Source of the DNA: Salipiger bermudensis HTCC2601
Lineage (GTDB): Bacteria > Pseudomonadota > Alphaproteobacteria > Rhodobacterales > Rhodobacteraceae
Direction: 5' to 3'
NCBI RefSeq assembly: GCF_000153725.1
Contig: NZ_DS022277.1
Span: 633,415-697,414, forward strand
DNA length: 64,000 nucleotides
Part shown: piece by piece, positions 17,654-26,952 of the stretch
Layout of the letters: the number at the start of each line of letters is the position of its first letter
Position numbering within the stretch: position 1 is the stretch's first letter
Program-made: the position numbers and the translations under genes
Notes under the pieces: generated by a model
The model's input: only the letters and a program-made list of their open reading frames with translations
Databases searched by the model: none
Told to the model about the DNA's origin: nothing

Positions 17654-18577
17654 ATGACGGACGCGACCATGACCCATGTCTCCGAGACACCCAAGCACCG
17701 CGCCTCTCTGGGCCGTCAGGTGCTGCCCTACGCGATGCTTACCCCGGCGGTGCTCGTCACGCTCGCCATCGTGTTCTTCCCGATGCTGCAGACCGCGTGG
17801 ATGAGCCTGCACGAATACGTGCTCTTCCGGCCCAATGACTTCACCTGGGTCGGGCTCGACAACTTCAAGGCGGCGCTCAACGACGAGGTGTTCTGGATCT
17901 CGCTCAAGCACACCATCATCTGGATGTGCACGACGATCCCGGCGCAGCTCCTGCTTGGCCTGGTGACCGCGCTGCTGCTCAACCAGGAGTTCCCGTGGCG
18001 CCCGGTGGCCCGTGCCCTGATCATCATCCCGTGGGCGCTGCCCTCGGTGGTGATCGCGCTGATGTGGGTGTGGATCTACGACAGCAATTACGGCATCGCC
18101 AACGAGTTCCTGCTGCGCATGGGGCTGATCCAGCAGGCGATCCCGTGGCTTGCCGATCCCGACACCGCGCTGGCCTCGATCATCCTCACGCTGACCTGGC
18201 AGGGCTTCCCGTTCTTCGCGGTGATGATCCTCGCCGGCCTGCAATCGATCCCGCAGAGCTACTATGAGGCCGCCTCGATCGACGGCGCCTCGGCATGGCG
18301 CCAGTTCTGGCACATCACCCTGCCCGGCATCTCGGGCGTGATGATGACCGCGGTGCTGCTGCGGATGATCTGGGTCGCCAACAGCTTCGACGTGATCTTC
18401 GTGATGACCGGCGGTGGCCCGGGCTACGCCACCCACACGCTGCCGCTCTACGCCTTCATCAAGGCCCGCACCAATCTCGATTTCGGCTACGGCTCGGCCA
18501 TTGCCGTGCTCTTCACCCTGCTGCTGATGGTGGTCGTGGTCTTCTACCTCAAGCGCACCGGAAAGGCGGCGTCCTGA
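17654..18577 (+). CDS. Sugar ABC transporter permease (MalF/UgpA type)
   Basis: 307 residues with six hydrophobic segments. The cytoplasmic EAA loop that docks the ATPase reads YYEAASIDGASAWRQFWHITLPG. ATG at 17654; another Met five codons on is a possible alternative. It overlaps the next permease by one base (TGATG), so the two are translated together. It forms half of the inner-membrane channel. Confidence 0.9.
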   Translation: MTDATMTHVSETPKHRASLGRQVLPYAMLTPAVLVTLAIVFFPMLQTAWMSLHEYVLFRPNDFTWVGLDNFKAALNDEVFWISLKHTIIWMCTTIPAQLLLGLVTALLLNQEFPWRPVARALIIIPWALPSVVIALMWVWIYDSNYGIANEFLLRMGLIQQAIPWLADPDTALASIILTLTWQGFPFFAVMILAGLQSIPQSYYEAASIDGASAWRQFWHITLPGISGVMMTAVLLRMIWVANSFDVIFVMTGGGPGYATHTLPLYAFIKARTNLDFGYGSAIAVLFTLLLMVVVVFYLKRTGKAAS

Positions 18578-19410
18578 TGGCACTGCACAAACCCTCGACC
18601 ACCAAGCGCATCCTGACGGTCGACCTGCCGATGCTGGCCATTCTGGTCTTCACGCTCGGGCCTTACCTGTGGATGTTCATCACCTCGATCAGCGACGAGA
18701 GCACGCTCTTCACCGAAGGCCCGTCGCTGCTCAATGCCACCATCGAGAACTACACGCGGCTGTTCCGCACCGTGGGCTTCGCCGAGAACCTGCTCGACAG
18801 CTTCATCGTTGCCGGCGGCACGGTGATCGTCGGGCTCTCGCTCAGCGTCACGGCGGCCTATTCGTTCTCGCGCTTCAACTTCAGGGGAAAGCGCATCCTG
18901 ATGCTGCAGTTCCTGCTCATCAACATGTTCCCGCTGGTGCTGCTGATCCTGCCGCTTTTCGTGCTGATGCGGGTGCTTGGGCTGCTCGACACCCATATCG
19001 CGCTGATCATCGCCAACTCGACCGTGGCGATCCCGTTCTCGATCTGGATGATGGTCAGCTACATGAACGGCATTCCGCGCTCGCTTGACGAGGCGGCGAT
19101 GACCGATGGCTGCACACGAATGCAGGCGCTGCGCCGCGTGGTGCTGCCGCTCTGCCTGCCCGGCATCATCGCCACCGGCATCTACATCTTCATCACCTCG
19201 TGGAACGAGTATCTCTATGCCCTCACACTCGGTGGTCGCAACGTGCGCACCATCACCGTCGCCGTGCAGACGCTGATCGGCGAATACGAGGTGCAATGGG
19301 GGCTGCTCACCGCCGGCGGCATCGTCGGCGCCCTCCCCGCCACCGTGCTCTTCCTGCTGGTGCAGAAACGCCTGATCTCCGGCCTCACGCAAGGTGCGGT
19401 CAAGGGCTGA
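18577..19410 (+). CDS. Sugar ABC transporter permease (MalG/UgpE type)
   Basis: 277 residues from the ATG at 18577; the longer open frame upstream is antisense-like overlap with the previous gene. Six membrane segments and the EAA loop [20 protein letters not shown] are visible. It ends with [16 protein letters not shown], the standard C-terminal motif of this permease class. It pairs with the preceding permease. Confidence 0.9.
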   Translation: MALHKPSTTKRILTVDLPMLAILVFTLGPYLWMFITSISDESTLFTEGPSLLNATIENYTRLFRTVGFAENLLDSFIVAGGTVIVGLSLSVTAAYSFSRFNFRGKRILMLQFLLINMFPLVLLILPLFVLMRVLGLLDTHIALIIANSTVAIPFSIWMMVSYMNGIPRSLDEAAMTDGCTRMQALRRVVLPLCLPGIIATGIYIFITSWNEYLYALTLGGRNVRTITVAVQTLIGEYEVQWGLLTAGGIVGALPATVLFLLVQKRLISGLTQGAVKG

Positions 19411-19427
19411 CGGAAAGGACAAGAAAC

Positions 19428-20315
19428 GTGAAAAACCCCATCGGCATCATCTCCATGCAGTTCATCCGGCCCTTTGCCGGCAAGGATCTGCACTATTTCC
19501 AGAAGGCCGCCGATCTCGGCTTCGACTTCGTCGAGCTTCTGGTCCCCGAGCCCGAGGACGACCTCTCGATCGCCGACGTGAAGAAGGCCGCCGACGATGC
19601 CGGCATCTTCACCGTACTGGCCGCCCGCGTGAACCAGCAGCGCTCCATCGCCTCGGAGGATGCGGCCAACCGGCAGGGCGGCATGGATTACCTCAAGCTC
19701 TGCATCGACGTCGCGGCCGAGCTTGGCGGCGGCATCGTCGGCGGGCCGCTCTACGGTGAGCCTATGGTGTTTGCCGGTCGCCCGCCGGTGCCGCGCACCG
19801 ACGACGAGATCGCCGCCCGCGCCGAGCGCACGATCTCGGCCTTCCAGACCATCGCGCCGCAGGCCGAGGCCGCCGGCGTGACCTTCGCGGTCGAGGCGCT
19901 GAACCGGTTCGAGACCGATATCCTGTCGACAACCCGGCAGGCCTGCGAGGTGGTGGACGCGGTCGACAACCCCGGCTTCAAGCTGATGCTCGACACCTTC
20001 CACATGAACATGGAAGAGCGCTCGATCCCCGACGCGATCCGCATGGCGGGCGACCGCATCGTGCATTTCCAGGCCAACGAGAACCATCGCGGCCATCCCG
20101 GCACCGGCCATATCGACTGGACCGCCGTGATGCGCGCGCTGGCGCAGGTGAACTATGCCGGGCCGATCTCGCTCGAGCCGTTCCGCCGCGCCGATGACCG
20201 TATCGCGCTGCCAATCGCCCACTGGCGCGCCCCGCGCGAGGATGAGAGCGACAAGCTCATGGCCGGGCTCGGCGTCATCCGAAACGCGCTGGCGCTGGCT
20301 GAGGTGGACCAATGA
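19428..20315 (+). CDS. Sugar phosphate isomerase/epimerase-family TIM-barrel protein
   Basis: 295 residues from a GTG at 19428 with GGAAAGGA 8 bases upstream. It has the metal-binding pattern of the D-tagatose/D-psicose 3-epimerase group: Glu in VEALNRFE, Asp and His in [11 protein letters not shown], and Glu near the end in SLEPF. It probably epimerises or isomerises the imported sugar or its keto form. It overlaps the next gene by 4 bases. Confidence 0.85.
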   Translation: MKNPIGIISMQFIRPFAGKDLHYFQKAADLGFDFVELLVPEPEDDLSIADVKKAADDAGIFTVLAARVNQQRSIASEDAANRQGGMDYLKLCIDVAAELGGGIVGGPLYGEPMVFAGRPPVPRTDDEIAARAERTISAFQTIAPQAEAAGVTFAVEALNRFETDILSTTRQACEVVDAVDNPGFKLMLDTFHMNMEERSIPDAIRMAGDRIVHFQANENHRGHPGTGHIDWTAVMRALAQVNYAGPISLEPFRRADDRIALPIAHWRAPREDESDKLMAGLGVIRNALALAEVDQ

Positions 20316-21307
20316 TCAATATCGGCTGGATCGGCTGCGGCCGTCACGCGCGCCAGATGCTGCTGCCGCAGCTCGGGCGCAACGACATCCGCATCGCCGC
20401 GCTCTGCGACCGCGACGGCGAGGCGCTGAAGAAGACCGCAGCAGAATACGGCGTCACCGCGCTGCACGACGATTTCCGCGAGATGATCAAGACGCCGGGG
20501 CTCGACGCCATCGGCATGGCGGTCGGCCCCGAGCTGCACCGCATGGCGACGCTGGCGGCGCTCGAGGCGGGGCTGCCGGTGTTCATGGAAAAGCCCCCCG
20601 CCGCCACCGCCGCCGGCGCGCTGGAGATCGCCAAGGCCTCGGAGGCCGCCGGCAAACCGGTGATGGTCGGCTTCATGAAGCGCTATTCCACCGGCAACCG
20701 CATGGCGATGAACGTGCTCAGGGGCGGCGATTTCGGCGATGTTCTGGGCATCACCGGCGCCTACATGACCGCGCCCACCTATTTCGAGGGCGAGCCCGAT
20801 TATACCGGCTTCTACCTGCATCACTGCGTGCATTACATGGATCTGATCCCGTGGTTCGCCGGTGAGGATTTCGGCGACATGCAGGTCCGCTCTGTCTCGC
20901 CGCAGCCGGGCAAACTGTTGCTGCACCTCAACTTCACGACGGAGCAGGGCAAGATCGGCAACATCGTCATGGGCACGGTGCAGTCGCGTGGCACGCCGAT
21001 GGAAGAGATCCGCATCATGGGCGATCACGCCCGGCTGCACGTCGACAACATCATCAACGTGGCGCTCTACCGCGATCCGCCCTTCAAGGCCGAGGATCCC
21101 GGCGCGGTGCTCGACCCGGCCTGCGACACGCTGAGCTGGACGCCGAACTTCACCGCCGCCGCCAACGAGGATCACAAGGGCTACGCGGCGCTGCTGGCGG
21201 ACGTGGCCGCCGTCCTGCGCGGCGAGAGCCGCAACGTGCCCGATATCGGCGACGGGGTGCGCGCGATGGAGCGCCTCGAGCGGATGATCTCGCAGATCGA
21301 GGCCTGA
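20312..21307 (+). CDS. Gfo/Idh/MocA-family oxidoreductase
   Basis: 331 residues. The N-terminal Rossmann fold is [13 protein letters not shown], followed by the family's [11 protein letters not shown] motif with the catalytic-region Lys, and a C-terminal sheet domain with [12 protein letters not shown]. It should oxidise or reduce a sugar or cyclitol with NAD(P). Its start overlaps the epimerase stop (ATGA), and a terminator follows, so it is the last gene of the operon. Together they suggest a keto-sugar route; the precise sugar is unknown. Confidence 0.87.
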   Translation: MINIGWIGCGRHARQMLLPQLGRNDIRIAALCDRDGEALKKTAAEYGVTALHDDFREMIKTPGLDAIGMAVGPELHRMATLAALEAGLPVFMEKPPAATAAGALEIAKASEAAGKPVMVGFMKRYSTGNRMAMNVLRGGDFGDVLGITGAYMTAPTYFEGEPDYTGFYLHHCVHYMDLIPWFAGEDFGDMQVRSVSPQPGKLLLHLNFTTEQGKIGNIVMGTVQSRGTPMEEIRIMGDHARLHVDNIINVALYRDPPFKAEDPGAVLDPACDTLSWTPNFTAAANEDHKGYAALLADVAAVLRGESRNVPDIGDGVRAMERLERMISQIEA

Positions 21308-21318
21308 CCGGGCCATCC

Positions 21319-21354
21319 CCGCCGCCGGGAGCCACGTGCTCGCGGCGGCGGTTT
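21319..21354 (+). terminator. Hairpin terminator after the sugar operon
   Basis: CCGCCGCC (21319-21326) pairs with GGCGGCGG (21344-21351), followed by TTT. It lies 12 bases beyond the oxidoreductase stop. Confidence 0.6.
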
Positions 21355-21516
21355 CCCGGGTCCGGCAGGTCCAATCCCAGGGCCATGACGCTTGGCGGTC
21401 GACAAATGCCGGGTGCCCGTGCTTTCCTTCTTGGTGAACGACGCCTGCGCGCTAGGTCCGACGGGGAAACGCCCTGAACGGGCACGGCCACCTACCCCGG
21501 AGGAGCTCAGACCGCC

Positions 21517-22422
21517 ATGAAATCCCAGATCCTTACCGCCGCCCTCGCGCTTGCATCCGCGCTCGGAACCGCCGCCCATGCCGAGATCACCGTCTCGTCC
21601 AAGATCGACACCGAGGGCGGGTTGCTTGGCAACATGATCGCGCTGGCGCTCGAGGATGCCGGACTGCCGGTGGAGCGCCGGCTGCAGCTTGGCGGCACCC
21701 AGGTGGTGCGCGAGGCGCTGCTCGCGGGGCAGATCGACATCTACCCGGAATATACCGGCAACGCGGCGTATTTCTTCAACGAGGCCGACAGCGAGGTCTG
21801 GAAGAACCCCGAAGAGGCCTATGCCCGCGCCGCCGAGCTCGACACCGAGAACGATTTGACGTGGCTGCAATCGGCGCCCGCGAACAACACCTGGGCCATC
21901 GCGCTGACCGGGCCGCTGGCCGAGGAAAACGAGCTGGTCACCATGTCGGATTTCGGCGCCTGGGTGGCGGATGGCGGCGAGATCAAGCTCGCGGCCTCGA
22001 CCGAGTTCGTCTCCTCTCCGGCGGTGCTGCCGGCGATGCAGGAGACCTATGGCTTCGAGCTTGGCCCCGACCAGACCGTGATCCTGTCGGGCGGTGACAC
22101 CGCGGCGACGATCCAGGCGGCGGCGCGCGGCACCTCGGGTGTGAACGCGGCGATGGCCTATGGCACCGATGGCGGTGTCGGCGCCGCGGGCCTCGTGGTG
22201 ATGGAGGACGACAAGGGTGTGCAGCCGGTCTACGAGCCGGCGCCTGTGGTGCGCGATACCGTGCTCGAGGAATACCCGGCCATCTCCGAGGTGCTGAACC
22301 CGATCTTCAGCGATCTCGACATGGCGACCCTGCAAGAGCTCAATGGCCGCATCCAGGTCGGTGGCGAACCCGCCGAGGCGGTCGCGCGCGAGTATCTGAC
22401 CACCATCGGCGTGCTCGACTGA
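21517..22422 (+). CDS. osmF: Glycine betaine-type ABC transporter binding protein (OsmF/YehZ family)
   Basis: 301 residues with a signal peptide ending near AAHA. The QAT-type binding domain is visible: KIDTEGGLLGNMI at the start and the conserved DIYPEYTGN motif around residue 72-80. It is the first of four genes in the order binding protein-permease-ATPase-permease, the same as E. coli yehZYXW, and all four lengths match. The E. coli homologue binds betaine weakly, so the true ligand here is uncertain. Confidence 0.88.
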   Translation: MKSQILTAALALASALGTAAHAEITVSSKIDTEGGLLGNMIALALEDAGLPVERRLQLGGTQVVREALLAGQIDIYPEYTGNAAYFFNEADSEVWKNPEEAYARAAELDTENDLTWLQSAPANNTWAIALTGPLAEENELVTMSDFGAWVADGGEIKLAASTEFVSSPAVLPAMQETYGFELGPDQTVILSGGDTAATIQAAARGTSGVNAAMAYGTDGGVGAAGLVVMEDDKGVQPVYEPAPVVRDTVLEEYPAISEVLNPIFSDLDMATLQELNGRIQVGGEPAEAVAREYLTTIGVLD

Positions 22423-22433
22423 TCGCCCTCGCG

Positions 22434-23603
22434 GTGCCTGCCCGAACTCTTCCGGCCGTCTCGCCGCCCGGCGCGCTGTTCGCGGCGCTGGGGGCGCTGG
22501 CGCTGCTGGCGCCTTTCATGACGCTCGCCGCGAACCGCATCGTGGCGGGCGAGGGTGTGGGCGTCTGGATGGTTGCGCCCTCCGGCGCGGTGGCAGCGGG
22601 GCTTGCCGCCGTTGTTGCAGCGCTGGCGCTCGGGCTGCTGCCGCGCTGGCCGTGGCTGCGGCTCGCAGGGGCGGCGCTCGGCCTTGCCGGGGTGGTCTGG
22701 TTGCTGGGGCAGGGCACGCAAACCCTGCTCGAGGGGGCCGGGACCTATGCCCGCGTGTCGCCGGCGCCGGGCTTCTGGTACCTCTTGGTAATCCTCGGCC
22801 TGCTGATGGCCGACGCGCTCTCGGCGCTGTCGCCCGGGCCGCTCGCGCGGGCCGGGCTGCTGGCCGTGGCACTGCTTGCGGTCGCACTGGTGCTTCGGAT
22901 GGACGCGTTGACGCAGCTGTCGATCTTCCGGGAATATGATGGCCGGCGCGCCGCCTTCGCCACCGCCTTCTGGCGTCATCTCGGCCTTGCCTTCGGCTCG
23001 CTCGCGGTGGCCGCGGCGATAGGCTTTCCGCTCGGCATCCTTTGCCATCGCAACGCCCGAATGCGCGCCGCGCTGCTGCCGGTGCTGAGCTTTCTCCAGA
23101 CCATTCCCTCGCTTGCCATGTTTGGCATCATGATCCCGTTGCTCGGCTGGGTTGGTGACAGTGTGCCCGGCGCCGAAGCGCTCGGTATCGCGGGCATCGG
23201 CTTCGCCCCGGCCTTCCTCGCGCTGGTGCTCTATTCGCTGCTGCCGGTGGTCGCCAACACCGTGGCCGGGCTCGACAGCACGCCGCCTGCCGCCCGCGAC
23301 GCGGCGCGCGGCATGGGCATGACCTCGCGCCAGCGGCTGTGGCAGGTCGAGCTGCCGCTCGGTCTGCCGGTGATCCTTGCCGGGCTGCGCATCGTGCTGG
23401 TGCAGAACATCGGCCTTGCGGTGATCGCGGCACTTATCGGCGGCGGCGGCTTCGGCACCTTCGTCTTTCAGGGCCTCAACCAGACCGCCACCGACCTGAT
23501 CCTGCTCGGCGCCCTGCCGACCGTGGCGCTGGCGCTGATCGCCGCCATCGTGATGGACATCCTGGTCGAGCTGGCCAGCCCGACCCCGGAGACCCGCCCA
23601 TGA
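22434..23603 (+). CDS. yehY: Betaine-type ABC transporter permease (YehY family)
   Basis: 389 residues from a GTG at 22434. The first half is an extra block of hydrophobic helices, a hallmark of YehY; the second half is the transport domain with an EAA-like loop (AARDAARGMGMTSRQRLWQVELP). Spacing to the binding-protein gene is 11 bases and it overlaps the ATPase gene by 4. Confidence 0.87.
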   Translation: MPARTLPAVSPPGALFAALGALALLAPFMTLAANRIVAGEGVGVWMVAPSGAVAAGLAAVVAALALGLLPRWPWLRLAGAALGLAGVVWLLGQGTQTLLEGAGTYARVSPAPGFWYLLVILGLLMADALSALSPGPLARAGLLAVALLAVALVLRMDALTQLSIFREYDGRRAAFATAFWRHLGLAFGSLAVAAAIGFPLGILCHRNARMRAALLPVLSFLQTIPSLAMFGIMIPLLGWVGDSVPGAEALGIAGIGFAPAFLALVLYSLLPVVANTVAGLDSTPPAARDAARGMGMTSRQRLWQVELPLGLPVILAGLRIVLVQNIGLAVIAALIGGGGFGTFVFQGLNQTATDLILLGALPTVALALIAAIVMDILVELASPTPETRP

Positions 23604-24535
23604 TCGAGATCGACGCCATCACCAAGATCTATGACGGCACGCCGGCGGTGGACGCGGTCTCGCTCACCGTCGAGACCGGCACCATCACCGCCATCGTCGG
23701 GACCTCCGGTTCCGGCAAGACCACGCTGCTGCGGATGATCAACCGCCTTGTCGAGCCAAGCTCTGGCGAGGTCCGGATCAACGGCGAGCCGACCACCGGC
23801 CTGCCCAAGGAGGCGCTGCGGCGGCGCATCGGCTATGCCATTCAGGGCCACGGTCTGTTTCCGCATCACAGCGTGGCGCGCAACATCGGCGCCGTGCCGC
23901 GGCTGCTCGGCTGGCCGCGCGACAAGATCCGCGCTCGCGTCGACGAACTGCTCGATCTGTTCTCGATGCCGCCCGACGAGTTTCGCGACCGCTATCCCGG
24001 CGAGCTGTCCGGCGGTCAGCAGCAGCGTGTCGGCGTGGCGCGGGCGCTGGCCTCGCGGCCCGACATGATCCTGATGGACGAGCCCTTCGGGGCGCTCGAC
24101 CCGATCATCCGCACCCGCGCGCAGGAGGATCTGCGGCGCATCCAGAGGGCGCTCGGCTCGACCATCCTGATCGTCACCCATGACATGGAAGAGGCGATCC
24201 AGCTTGGCGACAAGGTGGCGGTGATGGATGCTGGCAAGCTGGTGCAATACGCGGCCCCTGCCGAGATCATCGCCAAGCCCGCCACCGAGTTCGTGTCCGA
24301 GATGGTTGGCGGCGTCGATCGTCCGCTGAAGCTGCTGTCGCTGTTCCCGGTCTCCGAGATTGTCGAAGAGGGCACTGTCGACGGTCCGGTCGTCGATGCG
24401 TCGACCAGCCTGCGCGATGCACTCTCGACCTGCCTGTGGAGCGGGAGGGATGCGCTGCGCGTGGAGCGCGATGGCGCCGCCCTCGGTCATGTCACGCTGG
24501 CGGCGATCCGTGCCCGTGCCGAGGCGCACGGGTGA
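23600..24535 (+). CDS. yehX: Betaine-type ABC transporter ATP-binding protein (YehX family)
   Basis: 311 residues from the ATG at 23600; the longer upstream frame overlaps the permease and is not real. Walker A GTSGSGKTT, signature LSGGQQQRV and Walker B ILMDEPFGALD are intact. The C-terminal part (about 240-311) is a single CBS-like stretch, shorter than in OpuA/ProV. ATP hydrolysis here drives import by YehY and YehW. Confidence 0.9.
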   Translation: MIEIDAITKIYDGTPAVDAVSLTVETGTITAIVGTSGSGKTTLLRMINRLVEPSSGEVRINGEPTTGLPKEALRRRIGYAIQGHGLFPHHSVARNIGAVPRLLGWPRDKIRARVDELLDLFSMPPDEFRDRYPGELSGGQQQRVGVARALASRPDMILMDEPFGALDPIIRTRAQEDLRRIQRALGSTILIVTHDMEEAIQLGDKVAVMDAGKLVQYAAPAEIIAKPATEFVSEMVGGVDRPLKLLSLFPVSEIVEEGTVDGPVVDASTSLRDALSTCLWSGRDALRVERDGAALGHVTLAAIRARAEAHG

Positions 24536-25272
24536 GCCGGGGTGCGGCCCTCCGCGCGGCGCTGATTGCGCTGCTGCTGGCGCTGGTGCTGCGGCCCGCT
24601 TGGTTCGAGCCGCTCTTCGCGCCGGCCGCTCCCGCGGGCGGCCCGGTCATCTATGAACGTGCCTCGCTGCTGTCGCTGTCGCTGAGCCATCTGGGGCTGG
24701 TGGCGCTGGCCTCGGGGGCGGCGACGCTGGTGGCGGTGACGCTGGCGGTTCTGGTGACGCGGCCCGCAGGCGCGGCCTTCCGGCCGCTGTCGCGCACCAT
24801 CACCAATATCGGCCAGACCTTCCCGCCCGTCGCGGTGCTGGCGTTGGCGGTGCCGGCGCTTGGCTTCGGGGCCGGGCCGACGCTGGTGGCGCTGTTCCTC
24901 TACGGGCTGTTGCCGATTTTCGAGAACGCGGTGACGGGCCTGTCGAGCTTGCCGCCCTCGGCGATGGAGGCGGCGCGGGGCATCGGGCTTGACCGGCGCC
25001 AGCGGCTGTTTCAGGTCGAGCTGCCGCTTGCCCTTCCGGTGATCCTGACCGGGATCAGGCTCTCGGTGGTGATCGCGCTCGGCACCGCCACGATCGGCTC
25101 CACGGTGGCCGCGCGCACGCTGGGCGAGGTGATCATCGCCGGGCTTTTGACCAACAACACCGCCTATGTGCTGCAAGGCGGCCTGATCGTCGGCCTGTTC
25201 GCGGTGCTGATCTATGACGCGCTGGTGCAGCTCGAGCGACGGCTGGCGCGGCGGCTCGGGGTTGCAGGCTGA
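24532..25272 (+). CDS. yehW: Betaine-type ABC transporter permease (YehW family)
   Basis: 246 residues from a GTG at 24532 that overlaps the ATPase stop (GTGA). It is a compact permease with five to six hydrophobic segments and an EAA-like loop (AMEAARGIGLDRRQRLFQVELP). This pairs with YehY as the second membrane subunit. The gene ends the operon; no clear terminator follows before the convergent small gene. Confidence 0.88.
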   Translation: MSRGAALRAALIALLLALVLRPAWFEPLFAPAAPAGGPVIYERASLLSLSLSHLGLVALASGAATLVAVTLAVLVTRPAGAAFRPLSRTITNIGQTFPPVAVLALAVPALGFGAGPTLVALFLYGLLPIFENAVTGLSSLPPSAMEAARGIGLDRRQRLFQVELPLALPVILTGIRLSVVIALGTATIGSTVAARTLGEVIIAGLLTNNTAYVLQGGLIVGLFAVLIYDALVQLERRLARRLGVAG

Positions 25273-25375
25273 ACGGGGCTGGCTGAGGCAAGCCGGTGCA
25301 GGCGACGGGGCGGTGGGTTTCCCGGCCGCGCGCGTCGCAGGAGACACGCGGAACGCCCGCGCGGCTGCTCTCGTC

Positions 25376-25690
25376 TCAGGGGCGGCTCTCGACCGCAATG
25401 CGTTGCCGGATCTCTCCCGAGGCGCGGTCGAAGATCAGGATCTCGTCGTCGGCCGTCACCACCGCGTACCAGTCGGACCCTTGCGTGTACGCGGTGGCGG
25501 TGGTGCCGTCGGGCAGGGTGATGATCTCGGGCAGCGGCACGCGGGTGGTGCGGTACTGGATGACAATCATCGCAAGGATCGCTAGAAGCCCGGCGATCAT
25601 CACGCCCGTGAGCACGGTGACCAGCAGGCGCAGGAAGCGCAGGTTGGTCGGCTCGGGCAACTGTTCGTCGGGATCGGGAGTCTGGGACAT
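25376..25690 (-). CDS. Small membrane protein (DUF6476-like)
   Basis: 104 residues from the ATG at 25690. A charged, Pro-rich N-terminus (MSQTPDPDEQLPEP) is followed by one long membrane helix (about 20-45) and a short outer domain with LPEIITLPDGTTA and ILIFDRASGEIRQ. I recall this layout from a Rhodobacteraceae family found beside the RluA-family gene; the function is unknown. Its start codon overlaps the divergent gene's start codon (CATG, 25688-25691), so its promoter must lie inside the neighbouring coding sequence. Confidence 0.75.
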   Translation of the reverse strand: MSQTPDPDEQLPEPTNLRFLRLLVTVLTGVMIAGLLAILAMIVIQYRTTRVPLPEIITLPDGTTATAYTQGSDWYAVVTADDEILIFDRASGEIRQRIAVESRP

Positions 25691-26720
25691 GGACAAGGCC
25701 TTGCGCATCATCATCGGGGAAGCCCCGCCTGCGCGCCTTGATAAGGCGCTGGCGCGGGATGTGCCAGAGGCAGCGGCGCTGTCGCGGACCCGGCTTGCCA
25801 AGCTCATCGCCGAAGGTGCGGTGACGCGTGGCGGAGAGGTGCTGAGCGATCCCAAGGTCAAGGTTGCCGAGGGTGACGAGATCGTCATCGCCGTCCCGCA
25901 GGCCGAAGAGAGCCATATCGGCCCCGAAGACATCCCCCTCGATATCGTCTGGGAGGATGACGACCTCGTGGTGGTGAACAAGCCCGCCGGCATGGTGGTG
26001 CACCCCGCGCCGGGCACGCCCACGGGCACGCTCGTCAATGCGCTGCTGCACCACTTCGGCGGCAAGCTCTCGGGGGTCGGCGGTGTGGCGCGGCCGGGCA
26101 TCGTGCACCGCATCGACAAGGACACCAGTGGGCTTCTGGTGGTGGCCAAGTCGGACCGCGCGCATCACGGGCTCGCGGCGCAGTTCGAGGCGCACAGTGC
26201 AGACCGCGCCTACCGGGCGATCTGCTACGGCGTGCCCAACCAGGGCGATCCACGGCTTCTGGGCACCCGTGGCGTGTCGGTTGAGCCGGGCGGGGTGCTC
26301 TGCATCCAGTCCGGGCTGGCGCGGCATAAGACCGACCGGCAGCGGCAGGCGGTGTTCTTCGACGGGCAGGGCCGGCACGCGGTGACCCGGGCGCGGGTCC
26401 TCGAGAGCTTTGGCGCGCCGCCGGCGATGGCGCTGCTCGAGTGTCGGCTCGAGACCGGGCGCACGCATCAGATCCGCGTGCATATGGCCCATGCCGGGCA
26501 CGGGCTGGTGGGTGATCCGGTCTATGGCGGACGCCGCAAACCGCCGGTCAAGGCGATCGGCGAGGCGGTGGCAACCGAGGTCGCCGGCTTCGACCGGCAG
26601 GCGCTGCACGCTGCCGAGCTGGGCTTCGATCATCCGGCCACCGGCGAGCGGCTGCGCTTCGAGGCGCCGCTGCCCGCGGACATGCAGAGCCTGCTCGAGG
26701 CGCTCCGCAACGCCGGGTGA
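25689..26720 (+). CDS. rluD: RluA-family 23S rRNA pseudouridine synthase (probably RluD-like)
   Basis: 343 residues from the ATG at 25689 with GGGAG (25676-25680) 8 bases upstream. An S4 RNA-binding domain (about 14-70, RLDKALARDV...SRTRLAKLI) precedes the catalytic domain, whose motif HRIDKDTSGLLVV holds the nucleophilic Asp143. A second RNA-contact motif is LETGRTHQIRVH. It converts uridines in the large-subunit rRNA to pseudouridine. RluD rather than RluC is inferred from length and from position before rpoH. Confidence 0.85.
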   Translation: MDKALRIIIGEAPPARLDKALARDVPEAAALSRTRLAKLIAEGAVTRGGEVLSDPKVKVAEGDEIVIAVPQAEESHIGPEDIPLDIVWEDDDLVVVNKPAGMVVHPAPGTPTGTLVNALLHHFGGKLSGVGGVARPGIVHRIDKDTSGLLVVAKSDRAHHGLAAQFEAHSADRAYRAICYGVPNQGDPRLLGTRGVSVEPGGVLCIQSGLARHKTDRQRQAVFFDGQGRHAVTRARVLESFGAPPAMALLECRLETGRTHQIRVHMAHAGHGLVGDPVYGGRRKPPVKAIGEAVATEVAGFDRQALHAAELGFDHPATGERLRFEAPLPADMQSLLEALRNAG

Positions 26721-26724
26721 CACG

Positions 26725-26750
26725 ATTGTGTGTGCCTATGCGCACACAAT
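26725..26750. promoter_or_regulatory. Long inverted repeat upstream of rpoH
   Basis: ATTGTGTGTGC (26725-26735) and GCGCACACAAT (26740-26750) form an 11-bp stem with one G-T pair and a CTAT loop. It begins 5 bases after the rluD-like stop and has no T run on the plus strand. It could be a weak terminator or a regulator site about 200 bases before rpoH. Confidence 0.5.
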
Positions 26751-26885
26751 TCCCGCCGTATCGGCCGTTTACGTGCATCCCGCACATATGACATCAAGTT
26801 CCCAACCGCGTGAGCGCGGCGTTTTGACGGACCCGTCCGACGGAAGCCTGCGTTAACGTCGTATAAAGGTCTCAAGGTGACACAC

Positions 26886-26914
26886 CTTGCAAACTCATGG
26901 TGGCGCTCCCATAT
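26886..26914 (+). promoter_or_regulatory. Heat-shock sigma-type promoter of rpoH
   Basis: CTTG (26886-26889) and CCCATAT (26908-26914) are separated by 18 bases. They match the RpoH (sigma-32) promoter pattern with a CTTG -35 and a CCCATaT -10. Start of transcription would be near 26921, giving a leader of about 32 bases. Autoregulation by RpoH or its paralog is inferred. Confidence 0.55.
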
Positions 26915-26952
26915 GGGATGTTAAGCCCCGTAACATTGGAGGAACCGGGCAC

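Noticed and set aside
21308-21516. Riboswitch or small RNA before the betaine operon
   Set aside because: Only a terminator hairpin of the previous operon is visible; no conserved aptamer-like structure could be recognised.
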